Both the position numbers and the translations under genes were made by a program. Under the pieces are notes generated by a model that was not told the origin of the DNA, ran no database searches, and saw only the letters and a program-made list of their open reading frames with translations. Source: Lingula anatina (lineage: Eukaryota; Brachiopoda; Lingulata; Lingulida; Lingulidae). Taken from it: a DNA stretch of 38,871 nucleotides. The stretch covers positions 412,550-451,420 of the forward strand of contig NW_019774626.1 in NCBI RefSeq assembly GCF_001039355.2, in the 5' to 3' direction. The number at the start of each line of letters is the position of its first letter. The stretch's first letter is position 1. This document shows, one piece after another, positions 1 through 12,447 of this stretch.

Positions 1-486
1 ATAATGGTAAAAGGTGAAGATTGGTTTTAAGGCATGATTTCCTTGCTTAAAAAAAGATCAGCTGGCTTTCCAATGTAAGCCCACGTTATTATGGATCTGT
101 TCAATTATGAATAGATCTCACCTCCCTCAGGAACATATAACCAAGGCTTCTGCACTGACCTGGTACAGCACTCAGAATAATTCAAAACTACTAGTACATG
201 ACCAGGGTTTCATCCCTGTTTCAACTTTTTGGAGTGGCGTACTTTGTGAGGGGCCAGCATTTAGGCACCATTTTTGATCTTTGGTATAAGGAAAGCATTC
301 TCCCTGTAGAGCTATTAAGTTTTCAATTTTTTCTAAATTCCCAACTGAAAATATGCTCTGATGCTTTTCACATAGCAAAGGTAAAAAAGAATCAACTTAT
401 ACAAAAGAAACTCAATATTGATTTTATGAAAACAACGGAATTCTCTGACTTGTTTTTTTTTTATTCTGAATGTCTCAATCGGCTCA

Positions 487-533
487 TTGTATCATATCAT
501 ATCATATCATATCATATCATATCATATCATATC
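487..533. repeat. (ATCAT)n microsatellite
   Basis: About nine uninterrupted copies of the 5-bp unit ATCAT. The open frames that cross it are by-products of a stop-free repeat. Confidence 0.95.
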
Positions 534-950
534 ACTGGTACTGGTACTTGGTTTCATGGCCTTGTGGCATTTGAAGGGGCATTTTTTCGAGAATTTTGTT
601 GCAGTTTTTAATTCTCCTGTTCTCCATTCAAACACCCTGTGCTTTGTCTCAAAGGCCGGATACATGTTATAAAAATTAAATTACTGTCTTCCTACCCTAA
701 CATAAATGATAGTGAAATGAAACATGATAATAATAATTAAAGGCAATAAATTTTACAATAAATGTCTTATTTCTAAGGGGAAAAAATGTTATCTAATAAT
801 GGTCCTAATATAAACAAATTTTATGGGTCACAGTATAATAAGGCAAACACTGAACTAGCACTTGTACTAGTAAGTACTTGAAAAAGACCTTGGGTGAAAT
901 AATGTTTTACTGTCACCTTTCCTATCTCTTTTAATTTTTATCAAAATATT

Positions 951-956
951 TTTATT
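951..956 (-). promoter_or_regulatory. Candidate poly(A) signal of STKLD1
   Basis: TTTATT on the plus strand, which is AATAAA on the coding (minus) strand, about 335 bp past the inferred stop at 1291-1293. AT-rich sequence makes chance hexamers common. Confidence 0.35.
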
Positions 957-1290
957 AATCTATAATAAATTAAGAAATAAATAAATAATATTATGACTAT
1001 AAGGTGAACATAATTTCTTTGAGAAATTGTGCATCTGTCTGAACTTGCATACAGTTTATGCTCTGAGTTATATTTTGTAATATATGCTACATGCATGTAA
1101 GATCTTTTTAAAAATTAGTCATATCACACATCACTAAACTATATGTAGCTGTAACTGGCTTTACTATATATTAGGATTCAATATACTTGGTAAGCATAAC
1201 ATTCATTGTATAAAAAATTGGTCTAGGCTAAGGTGACATTCTCAAAGCTGTAGCCTAAGAAGCTTGCACTACTGGTAAGAGTGTTACGTG

Positions 1291-4200
1291 TTATTGTGAA
1301 CTGCTAAAGCTAACCACGGGATCGACTTCAGCCAATGAGAACCCAAGGTTAAAGGTCATCTGCACATATTTTCTGACCAATCCAGTATAAGCTACAGTAT
1401 CACAAGATACACTAGGGTGTCCAATCATAGTGCACCTTCTCACCTCATTCTTACTAAACCTATTATGAATCTCATTTAACACACTGCCAACACCTTGGTC
1501 CTTCATTTCAAAACAAATATCATCTAGAAAATAAATGCCAGCATATTTCAAGGCCTGCAAGCCTACAAGAATTTATATTAACACAAAATACACTAAGCAA
1601 ATAAAATCTCTTTTGGGCTATCCTGTATCAAAAAAAACAATAAAACAGCTTTTAATTGTACTACTGAATGAAAATTAAGTCTGGAATACTAAATAAAATA
1701 CCACATTCTTATCAAATTAATAAAGTACATACCATATTCTGTGAGTTCCATAAATAGAGTACAGATATTCTCCACAACCTCTGCATTGTCTCTGTGTTGA
1801 GTATACACCTCTTTAATGATAGGTATACCTGCCACATTCACACCATCACGGTCATTGTTCAGTACTTTGTAGGCACTTTCCTCTGGAAAAATATTGAAAT
1901 CAACTTCTATGACATTTAACAGCGACGAAAGTCTGCACAAGAACAAGACAAATAGGTCTATTGGCTACAAAAAAGACTTATACACATGATAGAAAAAAAA
2001 TGATGAATAAACATTGTACAGGCACGTGTGGCTGTAATATGTATGCTGAATTGTAATCAGTGCAAATAATGCATTATATTGAGACTATAAACAAGTAAAT
2101 CTTCAAAAGCCAATAATAATGTCTGACTAAATAAAAAACACGATGCAAGCACCTTGCCTATTCTAAGATTTTATCATTTCAAGGTTTATTATTTTCAGTT
2201 ATAAAACAATACCTTTTGACAAGAAGCCAACTCAACTCTCCTTTATTTGAATCTTTGACATACTGTTCATTTCGGTAAAATCATGAATCAATTTTATTTG
2301 AATTAAGTGGGTAATTACATGTCCCATACCAGTAAGACACAATTTAATTATCATCAAAATGGTCTAACAGATCACTTCTCCGGACCCCCTTACTCACCAT
2401 CTGGCTCTACTAAGCTGGCCAGAGCCATGCAAGCATTCTTGACTACCTTGGCTTCCTTCTTGTGAGTTTCTATGGCACTGAGCAGGAGCCCCACGCAATC
2501 CAGATTACCAAGGTATTCTAGGTTGTCATCTGGAACATGAGTATAATCTCTATAATAGTTTCCTAAACCCATCATTAGCTGGCCAGAATATTAACACAGA
2601 TATTGAAATAACAGATATAATATGAAACATGTAAATATTAATCAATAGTATGAGCAGCATTATTGCTGCATTCACACAAGGAATATTTGTTACAAAAAAA
2701 GGATAGTGCACAGCAGTTGTCTGTTGTCTGATGATACAAGCTACACCCACTGCCACTCAATCTATAGTAGACATGTCTAAACATTCCCCATTCCTACCAT
2801 TTTGTATAACCTTCAGACAGCTGCTAACATGAGAATATACCTTTTGTTAATTATAATATAACTTTGAACACCTGGACAAAAAATAAATAAAATGGTAATG
2901 TCAACTGACCCTCCATGGACAATGACAACATGGCAGCTGATGCAGCCTCTATCAAATCTACATGGTCTGCATGTGTCACCATAGCATTATAGACATCTTG
3001 TAAACCCTTCTCTTCAGCTAATATCTTGGAATTTTTTTCTGAAATATAAACATATATTATCCATCGTGATTAACTATTAATTGATTGTCAGCATTGTTGC
3101 TCTGAATGATATAGAAAATCAAAAACACATAATTTTATCTTTTGTCAGATTGAGTCATGTACTTCATGAATTATTCACCTTGCTGTTCTACTTTATGATA
3201 CACTTTAAGGTACAGTGTGATGTTTGTGAAAGAAAATCGTGTTCAAGTGTACTAGTATTTCTTGTACTGTTGATTTGAAATCTCATGTTTACAATTACTT
3301 TCTTATATTTTCAACCATTAACACATACCATTGACAGCTAGACTCCAGAGTGCATTACAGCAAGTGGCCACCAGAGTAGCATTTCCTGGGAATGACCTCA
3401 TAGCTGCCAGGACCTCCTGAATCCCACCACTCTCTCCTATCACCTCAGCTGCTTGCTCTGGGGAAACATACAGTGTATAATCAAACATACAGTGTATAAT
3501 CAAAATTTTCTAATGATAATTACAGTACATACAGTTTTACTATGATCACAGTGTCACAACTAACAATGTCTATCCTGACTGACTTACCCACTCAATACTG
3601 TCACAATATGTAGCACCTCACAAGAAATAACACATCTGCCACACCTGGCTTCCTTAGCCTCCCACCCTTCACATTATTAGTACATTCAACAATTGCATTT
3701 GTTTTCCCTCAATGACAGCCAGCGATCACATCTCTCTAGCTGACACACCTAGCACAATCACTCCAATACTAATAGACCCTCATATCATTATTCCTGGACC
3801 AAATGAGTACTGTACAATACAGCTAACATATCAAGAATTATACACAACAAGGATACTCACCATTAGATGAAAAAGCCATCAACAAGGAGCAGGCTACCTG
3901 CTGAAGTGCTGCTTCTGCAGAGTGAGTCTGAAAAGAAGTTTATGCATATAAAAATGTACTTTCAATCAGCAACATGCACAATATGTCCTCTACTGCATGA
4001 ACATTATACTTTAAAACTTATAGCATTATACTCTAGAATTGCTATGCTGTGTCTCTTGAAATATTTTGTTTGCAAAAATTAATATTTTGATCTCTCATTA
4101 AAAATTCATCCTCTAAAGTTCAACTTTCTAATTAAAATTTCAATTTCTACATGAAATTTCTTGCATCTCTTCATTCCCACCTTCATGGCAAGATAAACTT

Positions 4201-7200
4201 GTTTTATAATCTCTTTGGAGTATAATGCATCATCTGGATCAGCTAAAATTAAAAAAAAAAAACACAATTCTAAAGATGGCATTCCAAGTAGCTGCTTTCA
4301 ACTATAAATATTCATGTACATTAAACTATATGCTGAACTCCTATGTAATAAGCATCTTTTGACATTTTTGCCAAATCACAAACATATTCTAAGAAAGTAA
4401 GTTGCTGTTTTTAGACAATTACATACATCTTGACTGAGACAAGACACAGAGTATTGCGAACTGTCTTTGGCAACTCGGCTCAGCAAGTACAGTAACTGAT
4501 GAGAATATTGTAGAAAACACAAAAGTGATCAACACATAATGTTTGACACTATTTTACAAACTTCAAACCAAATGAAAAATTATCAATTTGAAATCTGTCC
4601 CACTTCCACATTTCCCAAAATCAAAACCTACCTGATATGATGAGATTATTTAAAACATTGCATGCTGCAATCTGTATATGTAAGTCTTTGAGATTGGCAT
4701 TCATAGCTTTGGCTATCAGTCTCTTTCCATCATCTGTGACAGTAATTCCTTCCTGTTTAGTGAGTGCAGCTAAGTATTCTAGGGCATCCCGTACACTGCC
4801 GTCATTATTGATGTTTTCTCTGATGAAACTCAGCACAGGAGGCACACCCTGGTCCTTAGGGACTGGCTCTGAGGGAAAAAAAGTGATAATGACATCATCA
4901 CCCTGATAATCTAGGCCTATGCTCTCAATCATCAGTGCAGTAATAGCTAGCTATAAGGAAAGGCAATGGTGCTGGTTACCGAGGTGAGTCTCCCACAGAC
5001 TGGGATAACCAGGGTGCACTGGCAGATATGTGAGCAGTTTTCAGTATAATTGTTCTTAATGTTCAATATCCATACATGCCATTCTTTCTTAAAAAGTGAT
5101 TTTACATCAAATTTTCTAGGGAAGTGGTCAATACCACCAAATACAGTTGTTTCTGCAGTAATGCAAAACACATTTTACTGTCCTGTGAAGTGGAAATATC
5201 TACATGTACTTCTTGTAACCGGTATTCAATAAGAATTTTGAATCACTTTATATATATATATACACACACACACACAAATGATAATAAATAAAAACTTACT
5301 CTTCTCCTGATTACTAGATTGTTTTTTCTTCTTTTTCTCTGCAAGTTCAGAGTCACATAACACAAGGCAGTCTTGTATATAGGGCAGATCTAACAGCTCC
5401 CTAAAATAAAATGAGAAAAAAATATATTCCCTTTAGAAGTGATTTCCATGCAAGAAATATTGAAGCAAACATTTAAGACATATTTCAGCAAATTCTCAAG
5501 TATCCTTCAAGGGAAAGTACATATAAAGTACCTAATGGATAACTTTTTTAAAAAATGTCATTGACTTCGTGATTTACAATATGTTTTCTAATCACTAATT
5601 ATTCAATATTGAGTCTACATTTTACATTTCAGTCTACCTAAAACTACATTATGTGACTGATGAACATAAAATATGACATATTGCCAAAAAATATAATTTC
5701 ACATTAGATTTCTATAATACTTACACCGCTGTTGGCCTTTGCTTAAAATTTCTTCTCAGCATGATACGGATCAAAGAAACCAAATCAGCAGAGTATTTCT
5801 AAAAGTTAAATAAAAATATCCTTATATAAACATGAGTATGATAACACAAATACAGTAATCATAACACTAATAAAGGCTATTTCATTAAATGTTAAACCTG
5901 TATAGTTACTGTGAAAAAAATTAAAGTCTTGCATTTTAATCCGAATATTGAGGACACAGATGATAAAATCAAATATTTGAAAAAAATTTAAAATGAAGGA
6001 AATAAATAAAAGTGTGCATCCAGGAAATAAATCTAAGAAGACAATTAATAAAAATAAAGAATGTCTAAAATACAACCTGTTGAACTAACCTGTTTTTGAA
6101 TGTCTTCTAAAACTTGTTCTAGTACTTGTGGATCATTCTTTATCTCAAACAGCTTCTGTGCTATTTCTTGTTTCATGAGCCGTCCACATGTGGCCATCTC
6201 CAGTAATATGCACCCAGCGGACCACACATCACTTCTCTCATCATATGGTTTCTCCAGAACCTCTGGCGCCATCCAGTTCATGGAACCTGAAGTCAGACAG
6301 AACACAGGTGGATTTTTATACAGCAGAAATACAACTGGACCCCTGTAGTATATCACCAAGAACTCAATAATAAGTAACAGCATGACCATCCGATTCATGG
6401 GCATCAGACCTCAACTTAGAATCACGTTATGAAAAAATGAATAGAAACTAAGTACTCTTATACACAAATTAAAAAGAAATGCACAGACTGTGGTACATCC
6501 CATTGTTAAGTCAATGTTCAACACTACAGGGTGTTACATCCAACACAAAACTAATCAAAAACTGACGCAGTGATAATTAGCCATTAATTAAATGAAACCC
6601 AATTTCTGACACTGGTAATATAGGCTACATGTATACTGACCCACTGTGGTCCTAGTTTTAGTCCTGGCATCCCCCATCACTGTGGCCACACCAAAGTCAC
6701 CTAAGCATATACTCAGGTCCTCCTTCATGAAGATATTACTAGGTTTTAAGTCCCTAGAAATATAGCAAGAAGATGTTACCTGCTGTGAGTATATCTGACG
6801 ATAAGCAACATTTCCTGTCATAGCAAAGTAAAAGAACCACTGGAGTCATTCTGTTTTTTTTTTCCATGATAAAAACGATAAAAAAATAATCAATTTTGAT
6901 AAAAGTAAAAGTAAACAAAAAAAAAAACATGGGGTTCAAAATTAAACTAAGACAAAGGAGTTAATCCCCACTCTTTCAACTTACTTCAATTGCTGATATA
7001 AGATGAACTTACCTGTGGATTATACCTTTTTTGTGAACAAACACCAGGGCCTCCACTATCTGGCCTAGCCACTTTTTAATAATCTGTAACAGTGCAAAAG
7101 ATATGACTTCTGTTGGCATATATCACCTGATATATACAAAGTAAACAGATTACTAGTATATAATGTGGTACGTCTGAACTAGTTTTTGGAATTCATATCA

Positions 7201-10200
7201 TCTTTTGAAGGTTATCTCAATAACAGGTACACCAAAACACAGGCCACTGTAACACTACCCCAAAAACAGCAAATTAACTAGCCTTAAAGAATTTTCACTT
7301 TCGTGTGCATAGGGATGCTAAAACTCACCAGTTCTTCGATGTTTTCTTTCTTATCTCTCTTCTGTTTAAGCACCTTTTCTAAATCCCCAAGTTTGTAATG
7401 GTCCATCACTATACACACAAACATGGCAGACTCCTGGAACCAAATTTTCAACAATGTCATTTTAATGTCTTTAAAATACATTTAATGCCAAAAATAACTG
7501 AACAAATTACGCGACAAGGTGGAAATTAGAATTAAATATTGCCTTAATTAAAGGTACTCTGGATTTAAGCACCAGAATGAATTTTCTTTGGAGAAAAGGG
7601 CAAATTTCTCCTACTCATGAAACATTGCCCGACCCATCCCGGAATTTGGATTCCGTGTTTCATTCCATTTAAAATTCAATGATTTAGCAAAACTGTTACA
7701 CCATGTCTTCCTGCACATTTCAGAAGGCACTGTCTATGTCACATACTTTATTTTGAGGAGTTTTATTGTTTTTAAAGATTATTGGCTTTGCAGGATATGT
7801 ACGGTAGACATAGAAAAAATGACTCTAGGTAATTTTCAAACACATACAGTATTTCTTAAGTTAACATCAAAACTAAATTTAACACAACATTGCATATAAC
7901 ATTACATATTTAACGAAAACTTGCTTACATGATTCTTAAATTTACCAAAAAAAAAAAAGTAAAAAGGACAAATAAATAACTTGATCTAAGCTGGAGTTTT
8001 TCTGTATGAATTAACAAAAAAATATATTGCAAGTATATAATTACAACAGATTTCCTGGCATGTACAGTACTTACCTCTTTTTCCCACTGTACAAAGAATT
8101 CTCTGTACCCACAAACACTTCTATGCTGTAACTCTTTGAGGGCCATGGCCTGAAGAGGAAGCAATGTAAATATGTACATAACATATATTAATCCTTCTGT
8201 GCATGACCAAACATTTATTGTCTGAATTAAAATATATACTATTTACTATTGCTTCATATCTCTCTCTCTCTCTCTCTCTCTCTCATTATAAATTATCTCA
8301 TACTACTTAGGAGCCATCAAACCAAAGAATTGTATGAGATCACATACAACTCCTTGGTCATACTGAAGATAAACATAAACCAACAACAACAATTATAATT
8401 AACAGTGCTGGGTGCTGCCTAGGAAGATTAAGTACACATGTACTAGTATTTTATGATCGATACATATGCTGGTATATATAATTTACATGTAAGTCATCCT
8501 TAGTAACAAACAAGTTTTATCATAGCATCAGTTCAGCTGGGTTTGACCTTGCTACTCTTAATATAATAGCTCTGTTTACAAAGCAGTTTCTACCAGTCCT
8601 TGTGTCCACACTTTATAACACTATAGACGGCATACTTGAGACTGTATTTGACTTGCAAACTAACTTTTGATAACGTAAACTGCCATGATGATAAGCTGTC
8701 ACAAATAGCAAAAAGAAACTTGGATTATCAGCTTAATGAAATATTTTGGAACTACACACCAACAACAGCTTTTTGTATTTCTTAACTCCTAGATGTTGGG
8801 AGGATCGATAAGCCAAGAAATGAATTATAATGAACCCTATCCAGCCACCTTGACGTGAGGCCATACAATGTCTGTATTCAACCACATTCAAACAGAACTT
8901 TGCACAAGGGATGGCAAAAGAAAATAACAAAAGCTCAGGAATAGAATTGTAAGGCGCCCTGAAGTATATAAATAACAAAATACCAGATTTGAAAAAACTG
9001 AAAACCTTTGGGTAATTGACACAAACCTTGGTGAATTAAACCCACACAATGTGCAAACAATAAGTTGACACATACATTCAAATATTAAAATCAAACAATG
9101 CCAATTCTGTCTTTATGAACTTACCTGTACCCTTTATACACTATAACAATAATGTCTAGCTCCTAACTATAACCTCATTCACTGCCACCTTATGCTAAAC
9201 CATGCATTTTTTTGTTATGTATATACTCTTTGTAACTCTGGTGAAAAAAATAACATTTCGTCATAAAATCATAAAATGATGATCTAAAAAATTTGAGTTG
9301 AATAATGGTTAGGGAAATCGGTTGCCCATAAACCTCCCTACATGCATGTAACTTTTTAAAACTGCCAAATTAACTAAATAAGATTGTCATGGTCAATATT
9401 CCTTGACTTTATTCAAATCACAGACGAAATACAAAAAAACTTTCATGCCAAGTATTGGTATTACAGCCTATGTATCTATCTGTTCAGGTGTTTCTGAATG
9501 TATTGCAAGTCAACATACAGGTACTTACAATGTGATTTGTTAATTACTGGCCAGTGACAGGTGGTGAATCTTCACTGACCATTTCCTATTGACTTGTACT
9601 GAAATTATCACAACCTGAGACAAAGTCATTGGTCAGTGATCTAAAGTCTCAACAGTGTTACAGCTGCTTACTGTACAAGTGCATAAAATGTATCACATAA
9701 TGTATTCTTACCTCCATGAAAGCCTTGTTTGCCTCACTTTCATCATTGCACTCAACCTGAAGAAAATACAGAATACAATTGTAATCATACTAATAATGGA
9801 AATAATTATTAAATTAGCCTTTGACCATAGCATTTTCCTACATACAATTTAATTTATCCATACTTCATTAAATCTATTGTAAACTGTCAAGTCTTTCACT
9901 GTTTAAAAAAACACACTATACTTAATAAACAAAATAGGCCTTCTGGGAAGACAGGAGAAAGAATTCTTGTGAAATTGCTGACTGTTACCATGTAGATTCT
10001 GTCAACGAATCAAACATAAAGATCAATAATATCTACCAATTTTATGACCTACTAGTGACATGACCTGCAGTGAAACATATTTTTAAAAACATACCAGTAT
10101 ATTGATTCAGATTGTTAGACAAATCAATTTCTCATAGTAAGTGCATTCAACACATTATGTAGACAATAATATTTTCTGAGGTTAAAATAACCAAACTCTG

Positions 10201-11636
10201 TGACAATAGCAGCTGGCAAGACCCATGAGGCTAGTTTTATTAGCCCATAAACAAATCTCTGATGCTAGTAAATCAATACATTTCAGCTAAAGCAAAGGTG
10301 TACACATATCTAAGATAAAGGTGTGCTCTTTATTTATGGCTAAATCAATAGTTTTATGACAGAAACAGTCACAATTCTGGACAGGGAGTATTCTGGACTG
10401 ATATCTCTAAATATACGTACTAGCTGGCAAATGGAGTTAAGATAAAATTTTCCTACATGTAAGGCTTCATATGTAGCTGTCACTTTTCATGAACATTCAA
10501 ATAATTCTGCTGAGATCTTATAGTTTTTTAATTAATTAATTTACATTCACACTTTTCTGTTTATTTATTTACTTATGTATTTATGTATTTGTTTATATAT
10601 CCTAGCTGCATTCCTTTTTTAATAGAGTGATAGTATAATCAAGGGCTACTATAAAACCTAAACCATAGTTTGAATTCACTTCACTTGGCAATTCTGCAGG
10701 GTGAAACTGGTCAGAACAAGTAACATGCACTACTGAACATGAAGTCATTGTCAGTGTCAGACTGAGAACAAATACAGACCTGTCAAGTCTATGAGGAAAC
10801 TCATACAGCTGCATTATGCTACATAACTTTTTCAGTCAATCCTATACAAATACAAATTCTTATATATATATACTGTACTATCTACTGTGTTGCTGGATTA
10901 GGTCGGGAATAAGATTTTGACAGACTCAAGTATATACATCTGGAACAAATTATTATTTTTCACATCTTTATTGCAATACTTCACTGTTAAGCAATGCAAG
11001 TGTTAGACCATACAAGACTACATGTACCGCATTTACTGAAACATTAATTATAGTACACTTGGACTGAGAATTATCGTAACCCTAAAACATAATCAGCCTC
11101 TCTGGTTCCTATCTGTCTTTTCATTATCAAGAAGATAAATAATACAAAAATAAATATTTCATACCGAACATTCGGACTAGTCTGTACTAATGCATGTACA
11201 GTACAGACAAGTACAGTGAACAATTATTGAATTGAACTAAATTTAATTAGTGTTATTTTATTTATGTACCCAAAGCTTGTGCAGATTTCATAAATATACA
11301 CTTTCTTATTATTCACAATTTTCAAAAAATCTACAACAAAGGGGATCATTAAAAACTTCTCCTGGGGCGATTATATTATGATTTATGAACATTTATTTTT
11401 ACCTTTTTGAGGACATACTGCTTATTCTGCTGCTTGTGCTCCACCAGAAAGACGGCACCTTGGGCACCCTTGCCAAGCCTCTTTATTACCTGCAATGCAA
11501 ACAAAACACGTCAATTATCAAAGATAAATAGTAAAATTACCCACAAGTTCAATTTGGAAGAAATCTATAGAAAAAGAACAACTTTTTAATTCACTTAATA
11601 TCCAAAACCTAAGACGTGCACCTTGTAGTTGTCCAT
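1291..11636 (-). CDS. STKLD1: STKLD1 orthologue: NEK-like kinase domain plus armadillo-like repeats, 18 coding exons
   Basis: Coding exons in transcript order: 11622-11636, 11403-11489, 9712-9756, 8075-8149, 7329-7433, 7013-7083, 6641-6753, 6090-6286, 5725-5798, 5300-5400, 4632-4868, 4181-4242, 3861-3927, 3329-3457, 2910-3038, 2398-2529, 1733-1882, 1291-1562. All introns are GT-AG, every junction keeps phase, and the sum is 2061 nt (686 aa, against about 680 in human STKLD1). Kinase domain is about residues 5-270: Gly loop GKGAQGAV at 11-18, ATP Lys near 33, HRDLKPSN at 132-139, DFG at 152-154, APE at 177-179, and a terminal QRPTA segment. A Lys/Glu-rich linker (about 280-295) leads into helical armadillo-like repeats to the C-terminus. 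The segment around IKEVYTQHRD matches the STKLD1 C-terminal region. The start ATG (11634-11636) sits five codons before the kinase domain on a weak donor (GTGCAC). The last exon may end earlier by splicing. Substrate is unknown. Confidence 0.9.
5248..5276. repeat. (TA)n(CA)n compound microsatellite
   Basis: Alternating TA units running directly into CA units, in the STKLD1 intron between the exons at 5300 and 4868. Confidence 0.9.
8150..9711 (-). other. STKLD1 intron 3 (1.56 kb)
   Basis: GT-AG intron between the exons at 9712-9756 and 8075-8149. It contains a (TC)n run at about 8262-8284. Its open frames are short and lack recognisable domains, so I see no nested gene. Confidence 0.75.
8262..8284. 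repeat. (TC)n microsatellite
   Basis: About 12 TC units inside STKLD1 intron 3. Confidence 0.95.
9757..11402 (-). other. STKLD1 intron 2 (1.65 kb)
   Basis: Largest intron of the kinase gene, between the Gly-loop exon and the 45-bp exon 3. AT-rich with simple-sequence stretches around 10530-10600 and 10860. No gene or clear transposon seen. Confidence 0.7.
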
Positions 11637-12447
11637 CCTGTTGGCAACGGGGATTACCTAAAATTGGGACGTAATCGTATACGAAACGAACAAAATGAAT
11701 AAGAAACTGACTTGAGCAAGTACCGTCAAATATTTTGATAAATATTCATTATCAATGATTTAGCTTATTTTAACATGTTTTATAACATTATTTCGATTTC
11801 AATTAAATGAATCTCGTTTATAGTTCTAACCAATTTCGCGCAGACGCAGTTGACCTCACTTGAAGTTTGTAAACAAACCATTGACCTTTACCCTGCTACC
11901 TGCACGTGTTTTGCAGAGTAGTTTTCTTTTCAAAGGTAAATAAACATATTTTAATTTGTAGAAAATGTAGGTCAACTCTTTGAAAATCTGTGTTGCAATG
12001 AAACGGTGTGAGTCTCACATTAAAACATAGAATTAGATTTCAATTGGCAGTCGAGTACAGTACAGTACCCGAGCTGAGTAGAAGTTACACAACTGTGATT
12101 TGAGCAGGTTTGCGGGAGGTAGTTCCGGCTAGGTGTGCTTCCAGCTTTGTATGTCGATGAAATGGAACTTATTGTCACTTGATACTCTTAACTTGCACAT
12201 TCGCCGAAGAAATATTGCACATGTTACTGTAAACTTTTCCCGGACGTTTTCTGCCGTGTACAGGAAACCAAATTTTTGTGTCGAGTCATCGTTGTCATAT
12301 CGCCACTATCGACACTGGACGAATCCCAAGTTTCAAATATCACACTCGTCCGAAGCACTGCAACAACAGCGATCTTCGCTTATCAAGACTATCAAATATT
12401 CAGCTGCATCTTTTAACAAGTGGATTTGTATCTCTCAGAGTAGCAAG
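11637..12447. promoter_or_regulatory. Divergent STKLD1 / TPMT-like copy 1 promoter region
   Basis: The kinase reads leftward from 11636 and copy 1 reads rightward, so both promoters and 5' UTRs must lie in this stretch. Visible candidate sites are a forkhead-like GTAAACA (11869-11875), two TGACCT half-sites at 11851 and 11882, and an E-box CACGTG (11903-11908). GC content rises towards 12300. The sites are short words and their use is inferred. Confidence 0.5.
12151..12447 (+). other. In-frame N-terminal extension of TPMT-like copy 1
   Basis: An ATG at 12151 opens 99 codons without a stop, in frame with the conserved start at 12448; an in-frame TAG lies at 12130-12132. The encoded stretch is rich in Arg, Lys, Ser and His with only about three acidic residues, as in mitochondrial presequences. 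No such extension precedes the other copies. It could instead be 5' UTR. Confidence 0.4.

Larger units (their letters stand above)
1..1290. other. Region downstream of STKLD1; no convincing gene
   Basis: AT-rich sequence 3' of the minus-strand kinase gene. It holds a pentanucleotide microsatellite (about 487-533) and a candidate poly(A) signal for the kinase at 951-956. Open frames here are short, AT-driven or run through the microsatellite. A possible alternative last coding exon of the kinase gene at 1228-1254 is described under findings. Confidence 0.6.

Noticed and set aside
198-672. Open frames across the ATCAT repeat
   Set aside because: Their length comes from the stop-free pentanucleotide repeat and AT-rich flanks.
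4637-4906. Plus-strand frame opposite a STKLD1 exon
   Set aside because: Antisense shadow of the 4632-4868 coding exon.
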